DNA of 7,570 bases. Source: an uncultured Bacteriovoracaceae bacterium (GTDB lineage Bacteria; Bdellovibrionota; Bacteriovoracia; Bacteriovoracales; Bacteriovoracaceae). Shown here one piece after another: positions 1 to 6,019 of this stretch (its first letter is position 1; the number at the start of each line of letters is the position of its first letter). Location of the stretch: NCBI GenBank assembly GCA_937952395.1, contig CALFYV010000104.1:1-7570 (forward strand), in the 5' to 3' direction. Under the pieces are notes generated by a model that saw only the letters and a list, made by a program, of their open reading frames with translations, searched no databases and was not told the origin of the DNA. Both the position numbers and the translations under genes were made by a program.

Positions 1-1332
1 AGCAGCGTCAGTTACATATTTTTTTTTTTTTTTTCTCGTCAGTTCTCGCCCTAAACTAGTACCTTCCTTTTGTAGTTTATGGACACAGTTCTCAATAACA
101 ATAACAGCTCCATCTACGATGATTCCAAAGTCAAGTGCACCTAAACTCATTAAATTTCCCGAAACATTTTGCCATTTCATTAAAATGAAAGTGATAAGAA
201 GAGAAATAGGAATGATAATAGAAGTTATGATAGCTGCCCTGAGATTTCCAACAAGCATCAAAAGAAACAAGATGACTAAAAAGGCCCCCATAAAGAGATT
301 GTGTTCCACAGTGCCAAGTGTTGCATTAACCATATTGGAGCGATTATAAAGAACATCAAGCTCTACCCAATCAGGTAAATCCTTTTTAATTTGAGTTATT
401 TTATCAAAAATGTCAGTTGATACAGTACGACTATTCTCACCAAGGAGCATGAAGGCCGTTCCAATAATTGATTCTTCACCATTTACGGTAGCAGCTCCTG
501 TCCTAATTTGCTTATCAAATTTAACCTTAGCAATATCCTTGATTTTGATGACTTGGTAGTCTGAGAGTCTTTTTACGACGACATCTTCTATCTCTTTAAA
601 TGTTTTTAATAGACCGACACCTCTAACAAGCAATTGCTCACCAGATTGCTGTATGTACCCACCGCCAACATTTAAGTTTGTACTTTCAATCGCAACTTCA
701 ATATCATCGAAATGAAGACCATACTTAGCCAGAAGTTTAATATCAGGCTGTATAAAGAATTGCTTCTCATAACCTCCGATAGTATTAACCTCTGTAACTC
801 CTTTAACAGTTAAAAGCCTTGGCTTAATAAACCAATCTTGAAGAGAGCGTAACTCCATTAGCTCCTTCAGTCTTTCTTCTGGATCAGACTTAGGATTTTT
901 AGCGGAAATTGAATAATGAAAAATCTCTCCAAGTCCTGTACTTATTGGCCCCATTTCTGGTGTTATTCCAGATGGCAATTCAATGTTTTGTAATTTTTCA
1001 CTTACAAGCTGTCTTGCCGTTAATATCGGGGTGTCTTCTTTAAAAATAACCGTTACCTGTGAAATTCCAAATCTGGATATAGAACGAATTGTTTCAACCC
1101 CAGGAATACCATTCATTGAGTATTCGATAGGGAAAGTTACCATTCGTTCAATCTCTTCAGGTACAAGACCCTTAACTGAAGTATTGATTTGCACCTGAGT
1201 ATTTGTAATATCAGGGACAGCATCAATTGATAATGTTTGAAATGAGCGATAACCAAATATCAGCAGTAGTATTGTTGCCATAAAGACAAACATTCTATTA
1301 CCAACTGAAAACTCAATAATTTTATTTATCAT
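1..1332 (-). CDS. czcA: CzcA-type heavy-metal RND efflux pump, N-terminal 444 residues (cut by left window edge)
   Basis: Inner-membrane proton-driven RND transporter that would export divalent cations (Zn/Co/Cd/Ni class) from periplasm or cytoplasm through an outer-membrane channel. The frame is open from the ATG at 1332 to the window edge; family members are about 1,040 residues, so more than half is missing. Visible: TM1 (about residues 13-31), the periplasmic porter domain (about 36-340, with SIDAVPDITNTQVQI and EIERMVTFPIEYSMNGIPGV typical of the family), TM2 (347-362), TM3 (366-385) and TM4 with DFGIIVDGAVIVIEN. Asp401, Asp407 and Glu414 match the proton-relay residues known as D402, D408 and E415 in Cupriavidus CzcA. 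This TM4 pattern is CzcA-type rather than CusA-type. The start is supported by an AGGA site at 1342-1345 that overlaps the upstream stop codon. The gene follows the reduced adaptor by 11 nt. A 16-A run encodes Lys434-438. Exact metal specificity cannot be read from this part. Confidence 0.93.
   Translation of the reverse strand, partial: MINKIIEFSVGNRMFVFMATILLLIFGYRSFQTLSIDAVPDITNTQVQINTSVKGLVPEEIERMVTFPIEYSMNGIPGVETIRSISRFGISQVTVIFKEDTPILTARQLVSEKLQNIELPSGITPEMGPISTGLGEIFHYSISAKNPKSDPEERLKELMELRSLQDWFIKPRLLTVKGVTEVNTIGGYEKQFFIQPDIKLLAKYGLHFDDIEVAIESTNLNVGGGYIQQSGEQLLVRGVGLLKTFKEIEDVVVKRLSDYQVIKIKDIAKVKFDKQIRTGAATVNGEESIIGTAFMLLGENSRTVSTDIFDKITQIKKDLPDWVELDVLYNRSNMVNATLGTVEHNLFMGAFLVILFLLMLVGNLRAAIITSIIIPISLLITFILMKWQNVSGNLMSLGALDFGIIVDGAVIVIENCVHKLQKEGTSLGRELTRKKKKKYVTDAA
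19..34 (-). repeat. 16-A homopolymer inside czcA
   Basis: On the coding strand this is an uninterrupted run of sixteen A residues coding five lysines (434-438) in the cytoplasmic loop after TM4. The frame is preserved: the codons after it read Tyr-Val-Thr-Asp-Ala-Ala, which is the usual start of TM5-proximal sequence in this family. Runs of this length are prone to slippage during replication, transcription and sequencing, so the exact count in the genome is uncertain. Confidence 0.9.
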
Positions 1333-1343
1333 TATTATACATC

Positions 1344-1940
1344 CTAGTGAGAGTGAGAGTACTCTGCCTTATCTGTTGAATACACATCCGCAACTCGAAG
1401 TAGTCCAACTCCGTTAATTACTATTTGATCTCCAAAATCAACTCCTTTAACTTTTACAAGATACTTCCCATCAACTTCTTTTTTTAGTTCAACAGGCAGA
1501 AGCTTGAAAAAGCCACCTCTAAAACGGTAAACGCCTTTAAGCTTTTTTGAAGTAACTAGAGTCGTTTTTTCAATTAAAAATTCGTCACTATCAACATTAA
1601 GTAATTTTAGTTCAAGCGTATTTATTGCTTCTTTGGAGAGCTTAAATCCTTTTTCTTCACTTATCTCTACGATGGCCTTTCCTTCTCCAACTGCTTTTCC
1701 TCCACCGCCATGCCCATGTTCCTCTTCATCTCCATCTTTATGTTCATCTTCGCTGTCATGCTTGTGACCTTCTTTCTTATGTTCATCTTCAGAGTGAGAC
1801 TTCTTTTTTTTATGGTTGTGACCATCATTTTCAGAATGTTCTTCATCATTATGTTGATGGGTTGAAGAGTTTTCATCTCCAAAGGCTTGAAAATTTAATG
1901 TAAGCAAAACAATCAATACCATTAATAACTTCTTATTCAT
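1344..1940 (-). CDS. His-rich periplasmic protein, reduced RND adaptor (CzcB/CusB-like without hairpin and lipoyl domains)
   Basis: Exported 198-residue protein with a signal peptide (about 1-21, ending QAFG). A His/Asp/Glu/Lys-rich segment (28-77, twelve His residues) is followed by a Gly stretch, then a folded domain (about 85-198). That domain starts GKAIVEISEEKGFKLSKEA, like the piece leading into the adaptor core of CzcB-type proteins, and ends with VDFGDQIVINGVGLL, like the membrane-proximal end of CzcB/CusB (usual form GL..GD.VV..G..LL). A normal adaptor is 350-500 residues; here the alpha-hairpin and lipoyl parts are absent. The C terminus is SHSH, adding two His. It starts inside the preceding lipoprotein gene (ATGAATAA, 8-nt overlap) and ends 11 nt before czcA, so it is probably a pump partner that binds metal and passes it to the pump. 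The family match is by pattern only; it may be a distinct periplasmic metallochaperone. Confidence 0.75.
   Translation of the reverse strand: MNKKLLMVLIVLLTLNFQAFGDENSSTHQHNDEEHSENDGHNHKKKKSHSEDEHKKEGHKHDSEDEHKDGDEEEHGHGGGGKAVGEGKAIVEISEEKGFKLSKEAINTLELKLLNVDSDEFLIEKTTLVTSKKLKGVYRFRGGFFKLLPVELKKEVDGKYLVKVKGVDFGDQIVINGVGLLRVADVYSTDKAEYSHSH
1737..1793 (-). repeat. Internal SEDEHK repeat in the His-rich region
   Basis: The hexapeptide SEDEHK occurs at residues 50-55 and 63-68 of the reduced adaptor, a period of 13 residues (39 nt). The copies differ at several synonymous codon positions, so this looks like an old duplication kept for its metal-binding composition rather than a recent slippage product. 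Confidence 0.6.
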
Positions 1941-2406
1941 TTATTACTCCTAGATTCGTTAATTTTTCTTTGCATTTTTCTTCTTCTATAACCTTGCTAA
2001 GTTCAGACTCAGAAAGAATCTCTTTAGACACAGCTAGTAATGCTTTGTATTCACGGACTTCCTCTGAGCAAATATAAAAGCCACTAACTTGGCACTTTCC
2101 CATAATTGTTTGGTAGCTAACTTCATCCAGAAGAATTTCATTACAAAGAGTGTTTTTGAAAAATTTGTTAAATTTCTTATGAACATATTTTTGGATTTTA
2201 GAATTATTTTTTATTTCATAAATAACATTCTTAATTTGCCCAAAATAGTCTCTGAGTAAAGCTTGATTTTCAGATGTTAATTCATCATTAACAATCGCCT
2301 CAACTTTTTCTTTGCCTTCTTGAAGGTTCTTAACCCTAGAAAATGTCCCATCATATTTACAAGATGATAGAATCACAAAACTGGCCATTAATAATATCTT
2401 TTTCAT
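1933..2406 (-). CDS. Small Cys-containing lipoprotein of unknown function
   Basis: 157 residues, not recognised as a named family. The N terminus MKKILLMASFVILSSC is a clear signal peptidase II leader with lipid-attachment Cys16, so the mature protein is membrane-anchored and faces the periplasm. The body is predicted mostly helical and Lys/Glu-rich. It has four further cysteines (88, 105, 113, 145), enough for two disulfides or a thiol metal site. The start is set by an AAGGAG site at 2414-2419, 7 nt upstream; the TAATG junction shares one base with the stop of the preceding TolC-family gene. The gene itself overlaps the following adaptor gene by 8 nt. Context suggests an accessory of the efflux complex, perhaps of the second outer-membrane factor; that is inference. 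Confidence 0.8.
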   Translation of the reverse strand: MKKILLMASFVILSSCKYDGTFSRVKNLQEGKEKVEAIVNDELTSENQALLRDYFGQIKNVIYEIKNNSKIQKYVHKKFNKFFKNTLCNEILLDEVSYQTIMGKCQVSGFYICSEEVREYKALLAVSKEILSESELSKVIEEEKCKEKLTNLGVINE

Positions 2407-3656
2407 TAATTTACTCCTTCCAAGAGAGTTTCAAGCTTTCCTTCTTTTTTTGAATAATCTTCATTAAAAATACTTCTTTTGATTTTTTCCACTGTGTTGA
2501 CTACTTCATATTTGTAGTTTGTAAGTGAAATTGAAGCATCAAAAAGGTTCTGAATACTTTCGAGTATTTCTATAGGGTCAAGACTCATACCAAGGATTAA
2601 CTGCGTTTTAACAACTTCATAGTTTTCTTCTGCTAGCTTAAATCTTTCGTTTTGATTATCAATATTCTCAATATAAGAGTTAAAATTATTAACTAAGACA
2701 TAAAGGCTTTTCTTTATTACTTCTGTAGTTGCTTGTTTGTTAATATCAATAATCTGACCTTCACTCTTAGAAATTCGTATAGAACTACCTAAACCAAATC
2801 CAAGCCCATCCTGAATGGGAATATTGTTAAAAACACCACCAGAGATTCCTCTCGATGTTGTAGATGAGCCAAGAAATGAGAAGTATGCTTCCTTTTTGAC
2901 ATATTTAAGAGCTTCCTTGACATATATGTACTGGTTTATCTCAGGAGCATTATCTATGGCCCTAAAAATAAATGTGTCGAAAGATATTGCAGACAAATCT
3001 TCCACATTGGGTAGTTGAATACTTTGTAATCTAAGCTTTGTTTCTTGAGGTAGGCCCATTAAATAAGTAAGAGCTTTAGTCTCTTCAAATACAAGAGTTT
3101 CAAGGGATCGAATATCCTCTTGTACTTCCAGTTTTCTAATTTTCAAAAATTTTAAAACTTGGGGAGGAACTTCACCAAAAACAGCTCTTGTCTCAACAAT
3201 ATCAATAAGCTCTTTTAATTGACGACTTTGATTTTCTAATAAACTCAAAAAATCAATATCTCGTAGTGTGTTGATATATAAAAGCTTAGAGGTCATTACT
3301 TCATTCGCCCATAATGCCCTATATTGCTCTTTTTGCGCTAAGTAAAAAAGCTTACTTTCTGAAACCCTAAACCAGTTATTCGGAACTAAAAAGGGAGCTA
3401 AGTCTTGGACAATATCTATAGCAGATGCCCAATCAAAAGGAAGCTTTAGAATGTTCCAAAAATTAAGTCTAGGTAATAAGTTTCTTTTACTAAAATTTAT
3501 TGTTTCTTTGGCCTGATATACTCTTTGAGCATTTTCTAAAACAGAATAATTCGTTTCCTTAACCTTCTGAGCAACCTGATCTAAAGATATAACTGTATCT
3601 TGTGCCACTACAATTTGATTAAGGAAAATAAAGAATAATAATATTAGTTTTTTCAT
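2406..3656 (-). CDS. Divergent TolC-family outer-membrane factor (second in operon)
   Basis: 416-residue outer-membrane channel protein of the TolC/OEP type. It has a signal peptide (about 1-18, ending VVA before QD), then two repeats of long helices. The first repeat ends with ALTYLMGLP (195-203), a usual landmark of this family. The second has a Gly-rich beta segment (about 280-298, GLGFGLGSSIRIS) followed by a long coiled-coil stretch (about 305-400). Residues about 66-96 form a hydrophobic, Trp-containing segment where the first beta hairpin would be expected, which is unusual. The match to the CzcC-like protein encoded upstream is weak by eye, so this is a distant paralogue rather than a recent duplicate. 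One base separates the upstream lipoprotein stop from the ATG (TAATATG), with only a weak GAGAG-type ribosome site, so translation is probably coupled. Its role would be the exit duct of one of the pumps. Confidence 0.82.
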   Translation of the reverse strand: MKKLILLFFIFLNQIVVAQDTVISLDQVAQKVKETNYSVLENAQRVYQAKETINFSKRNLLPRLNFWNILKLPFDWASAIDIVQDLAPFLVPNNWFRVSESKLFYLAQKEQYRALWANEVMTSKLLYINTLRDIDFLSLLENQSRQLKELIDIVETRAVFGEVPPQVLKFLKIRKLEVQEDIRSLETLVFEETKALTYLMGLPQETKLRLQSIQLPNVEDLSAISFDTFIFRAIDNAPEINQYIYVKEALKYVKKEAYFSFLGSSTTSRGISGGVFNNIPIQDGLGFGLGSSIRISKSEGQIIDINKQATTEVIKKSLYVLVNNFNSYIENIDNQNERFKLAEENYEVVKTQLILGMSLDPIEILESIQNLFDASISLTNYKYEVVNTVEKIKRSIFNEDYSKKEGKLETLLEGVN

Positions 3657-3657
3657 A

Positions 3658-4302
3658 TTAATCTCTCTTTAGCTTAAATTCATATTCGTTAGTGCTAACA
3701 CTTGATTCAAAAAGCCCACTCAAAATATCAATTTGCTCGATCTCGTTATTTCTAACACTTTGAGCTAGTTGCGTTGCTCTTCTTTCTTGAGTTTGAAAAT
3801 CGCTAGTTGCGAAATCGTCTGCAAGCATCAGCTTAAAGATATTTTTACAAGACTCAGAAATAATATTGATAATTCCTTTATTTATGTCAGGGCGATAGTT
3901 CTCAACAATACAGCTAACAGCACTATTGCTAACTCTTGGGTTTTCAAGTTTGATATTCATGTTAAGAGCTAAGTTAGACAGTTCGTAATTAATTTCATCC
4001 AAAGTTCTTATTCTATCTGAATAAGCAATAGGAATACTTGAAGTGAATCTGGCCTTAATGTCAAAGTCAATATCACCAACAGCAACTTCTCCACTGAAGC
4101 TACCTTCAATTGCTTCTATGAAATGTTTTCTTTGGTTAAGATCTTTTTCCATTTTTTCGGCCCATTCACGCTGATTTTCGTTTTGAGCATTAATTTGTTC
4201 TTGAGAACGAATACTTTCTTGTTCTTTCAGTCTTTCATCCCCACCTTTGCTGCAAGAATAAAATGTCAGTGATAGTAAAATAATAGTAACTATGTTTTTC
4301 AT
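3658..4302 (-). CDS. Lipoprotein with N-terminal coiled coil, unknown function
   Basis: 214 residues from the preferred ATG at 4302. The leader MKNIVTIILLSLTFYSC gives lipid-attachment Cys17. A charged Gln/Glu-rich helical stretch (about 20-62) likely forms a coiled coil, followed by a compact mixed domain (about 65-165, starting IEGSFSGEVAVGDIDFDI) with two cysteines (131, 152) that could pair. An ATG at 4317 would add five residues (MRSFC) and overlap the previous stop as ATGA. I prefer 4302 because the GAGGAG site at 4310-4315 lies 7 nt before it and the signal peptide then has normal length. No family recognised. It lies between two TolC-family genes, so it may help assemble or anchor one of these channels; this is inference. 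Confidence 0.8.
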   Translation of the reverse strand: MKNIVTIILLSLTFYSCSKGGDERLKEQESIRSQEQINAQNENQREWAEKMEKDLNQRKHFIEAIEGSFSGEVAVGDIDFDIKARFTSSIPIAYSDRIRTLDEINYELSNLALNMNIKLENPRVSNSAVSCIVENYRPDINKGIINIISESCKNIFKLMLADDFATSDFQTQERRATQLAQSVRNNEIEQIDILSGLFESSVSTNEYEFKLKRD

Positions 4303-4309
4303 ACAAAAA

Positions 4310-4315
4310 CTCCTC
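4310..4315 (-). promoter_or_regulatory. Ribosome binding site that decides the lipoprotein start
   Basis: GAGGAG on the minus strand lies 7 nt before the ATG at 4302 but downstream of the alternative ATG at 4317. It overlaps the TGA stop of the preceding CzcC-like gene, which favours coupled translation from 4302. Confidence 0.7.
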
Positions 4316-5537
4316 ATCTTATTAAGTTATCGAAACCTTTTAAGTCTCCATCTATTAAATTTATTTTTATGTACGTTGATAGTAGGTCATTTTCTGTTTC
4401 AAATCTTGACCTAAGAAAATCCACTTGTTGTCTGTGAGATTCAATTGTCATTGGAATTGAAACAACCCCTCTGGCGAATAAGCTTTCAACTTGTGTATGT
4501 TTTTTTTCAAGCTCTTTTAGAGTTGGCATATTTTGATATGTTCTTAAAGAACGACTATATTTTTTTACAAGGTTTTTTCTTTCAATCAAAAGCATATTTT
4601 TTGCGTTTGATGATTGAACCTTTTGCGTTCGTAGCCCATTGAGTGCCTTTAATTTCCCTCCGTCATTAGTATGGAAAAGTGGCAACGCAAAAGAGATAGA
4701 AACCCCAGCCGAAACAAACTCATCATTTCCTTGAGTTTGATATTCAACCATTGGCCCTATTTGAATATTTGAATAGCCTAGTGATTTTTGTACCTCAAGT
4801 TCTTCACTGGCAAGATCAACTTTAAAATCTTCAAGTTTAACAAGTCCTGATTGTTCATTACTATCCGTAACACTATCGCTCTCAGGGAACTTGAAATTAT
4901 GATATTTAGGTTTAAGGCTTTCACATTTTGTAAAAAACTCTAATTTTCCTTCTAGCAGATTCTTTTGATTTTCAAGGTCATTTAATTGGGCCTTATAATC
5001 ATTTGAAGCAAGTCTTAAAGTTGATAAAGAAACCGTCTCTTCAGGGTTTAACCTTTTTCGAGAAGCCAGTTTTTTTATAACTTTATCAAATGTATTGCTT
5101 GCTTCTTTAACTGATTCAGTAAGAATCGCTAGTTGAGCAACTTTTTGATATATCAAAGCTGAATTAGAGTTCGAGTTATATAGGCTCAAATCTAATTTAG
5201 ATTCATTTAAAGTTTTAAAAGCTTTGGCCTTAGATATTCGTTTATCTCTTTTTGAGCCAAATTCAATTATATGTTGAGCCGAGAGAGTGTAGTTATTAAC
5301 ATCTATTCCAAACTGATCTCCTTTTAAATAGTCAAAATCAATTTGGGGATTAGGCCTTTGTTCAGCAAGGTCTATCTCAGAACTAACTTGCTCTTTTTGT
5401 TTCTCAACCTCACGAAGTGTAGGGCCATTATCTCTCACATAATTGTAAAAATTATTTATATTAGTGATTTTGCAATTTTCATTTGCAAAACTAGCACTTA
5501 CTGAAAATATCAGTAATGCCGTTACATACGCATACAT
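4314..5537 (-). CDS. CzcC-like TolC-family outer-membrane factor
   Basis: 407-residue outer-membrane channel subunit of a heavy-metal RND tripartite pump. Signal peptide about 1-18 (SASFA before NENC), unusually without a positive charge at the start (MYAYV). The mature part shows the two-repeat plan: a first segment with EQRPNPQIDFDY (59-70) and a beta turn near YTLSAQHIIEFGSKR (83-97), long helices to about 203, then the second repeat with IQIGPMVEYQ (258-267) and FALPLFHTNDGGK (283-295). The last two match the GP... and PLF..N.G signatures of CzcC/CusC-type proteins. Cys22 and Cys205 could form a disulfide. The start is supported by AGGA at 5546-5549, 8 nt before the ATG. It follows the Cys/His-rich small gene by 51 nt with no visible terminator and ends 11 nt before the lipoprotein ATG. 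It is the more standard of the two outer-membrane factors and the best candidate partner of the CzcA pump. Confidence 0.87.
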   Translation of the reverse strand: MYAYVTALLIFSVSASFANENCKITNINNFYNYVRDNGPTLREVEKQKEQVSSEIDLAEQRPNPQIDFDYLKGDQFGIDVNNYTLSAQHIIEFGSKRDKRISKAKAFKTLNESKLDLSLYNSNSNSALIYQKVAQLAILTESVKEASNTFDKVIKKLASRKRLNPEETVSLSTLRLASNDYKAQLNDLENQKNLLEGKLEFFTKCESLKPKYHNFKFPESDSVTDSNEQSGLVKLEDFKVDLASEELEVQKSLGYSNIQIGPMVEYQTQGNDEFVSAGVSISFALPLFHTNDGGKLKALNGLRTQKVQSSNAKNMLLIERKNLVKKYSRSLRTYQNMPTLKELEKKHTQVESLFARGVVSIPMTIESHRQQVDFLRSRFETENDLLSTYIKINLIDGDLKGFDNLIR

Positions 5538-5588
5538 ATTAAATGTCCTAATTAAAATTAATACCTAAATAACTAGAGAATAATAAAA

Positions 5589-5930
5589 TTAGACAATAGG
5601 AGGACGAATGACATCGGAGTGGTAATTTTGTGGCTTACCATTCAAAAGATTTGGATATTTTGCTTGTTTTTGATTTAAGTTTAATTCACTACTATCTTCG
5701 CATGTGTAAACAACAGCTATATGAGAATGGCCTGAGTGACAATGGCAATGCTTCTCCTGATCATCATGAGACGAGGAATCAGTATCAGCATGGTAATCTA
5801 GATCATAGCATTGAACTACATCATCACAATTTGATAATAATTCATTTCCATTAAATAATGGAGCTGAAAAATCTATAAATACTGAAAATAAAACAATTGT
5901 CAGAATAGTAACTCTCATCATATTTAACAT
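5589..5930 (-). CDS. Small Cys/His-rich exported protein, CzcI/DUF2946-like in position and composition
   Basis: 113 residues with an N-terminal hydrophobic segment (about 6-25) that is a signal peptide or membrane anchor. A metal-binding cluster follows: HADTDSSSHDDQEKHCHCHSGHSH (47-70; first 14 and last 10 residues each His-bearing), with Cys62, Cys64 and six His in the last ten residues, plus Cys35, Cys41 and Cys77. It ends in RPPIV, recalling the proline-ending tails of small proteins at the head of czc/cnr-type operons; homology was not tested. As first gene of the second module it may buffer or sense periplasmic metal. Start choice is uncertain: ATGs at 5930, 5921 and 5918 all lack a good Shine-Dalgarno site, unlike most genes here. 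The earliest is used. Confidence 0.75.
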   Translation of the reverse strand: MLNMMRVTILTIVLFSVFIDFSAPLFNGNELLSNCDDVVQCYDLDYHADTDSSSHDDQEKHCHCHSGHSHIAVVYTCEDSSELNLNQKQAKYPNLLNGKPQNYHSDVIRPPIV

Positions 5931-5975
5931 ATATTACACTTGTCGGATAAATTCAATTAAATATTAATCCTGTGG
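5931..5975 (-). promoter_or_regulatory. Possible promoter and leader of the second module
   Basis: AT-rich stretch between the inverted repeat and the small Cys/His-rich gene. On the minus strand TAATAT at 5961-5966 could be a -10 box, putting the start of transcription near 5953; no convincing -35 lies at the usual distance, which would fit an activator-dependent promoter. A second pair, TTGAAT (5951-5956) and TAATAT (5931-5936), has only 14 nt spacing and would leave no leader. Weak support. Confidence 0.3.
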
Positions 5976-6009
5976 TTAAATGGCATATTTTAACTAATAT
6001 GCCATTTAA
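5976..6009. repeat. Perfect 14-bp inverted repeat with 6-nt centre
   Basis: Arms TTAAATGGCATATT (5976-5989) and AATATGCCATTTAA (5996-6009) pair perfectly around TTAACT. It begins 10 nt after the stop of the DUF3347-type gene and ends 45 nt before the next ATG. As a terminator it is poor: the stem is AT-rich and the minus strand continues with CCACAGG instead of a T run. The position, upstream of a possible -10 box, fits an operator for a dimeric (metal-responsive) regulator at least as well. The regulator is not in the window and the motif does not match an operator I can name. Confidence 0.85.
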
Positions 6010-6019
6010 ACTCTGGTTT

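Noticed and set aside
1..60. Frameshift in czcA at the poly-A run
   Set aside because: With sixteen A residues the frame set by the ATG at 1332 continues as Lys x5, Tyr, Val, Thr, Asp, Ala, Ala to the edge, with family-like sequence on both sides. The count may still vary, but the sequence as given is not shifted.
119..349. Plus-strand open frame of 76 codons
   Set aside because: It lies fully antisense to the TM2-TM4 coding part of czcA, with no ribosome site and low-complexity product; the same applies to the plus-strand frame at 983-1198.
1667..1882. Minus-strand 71-codon frame inside the His-rich gene
   Set aside because: It is an alternate frame of the His/Glu/Lys-rich repeat region; the Met/Lys-rich product is what a frame shift of such codons produces.
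2815..4642. Plus-strand frames at 2815-3018, 3769-3972 and 4445-4642
   Set aside because: All are antisense to well-supported TolC-family or lipoprotein genes, without start signals.
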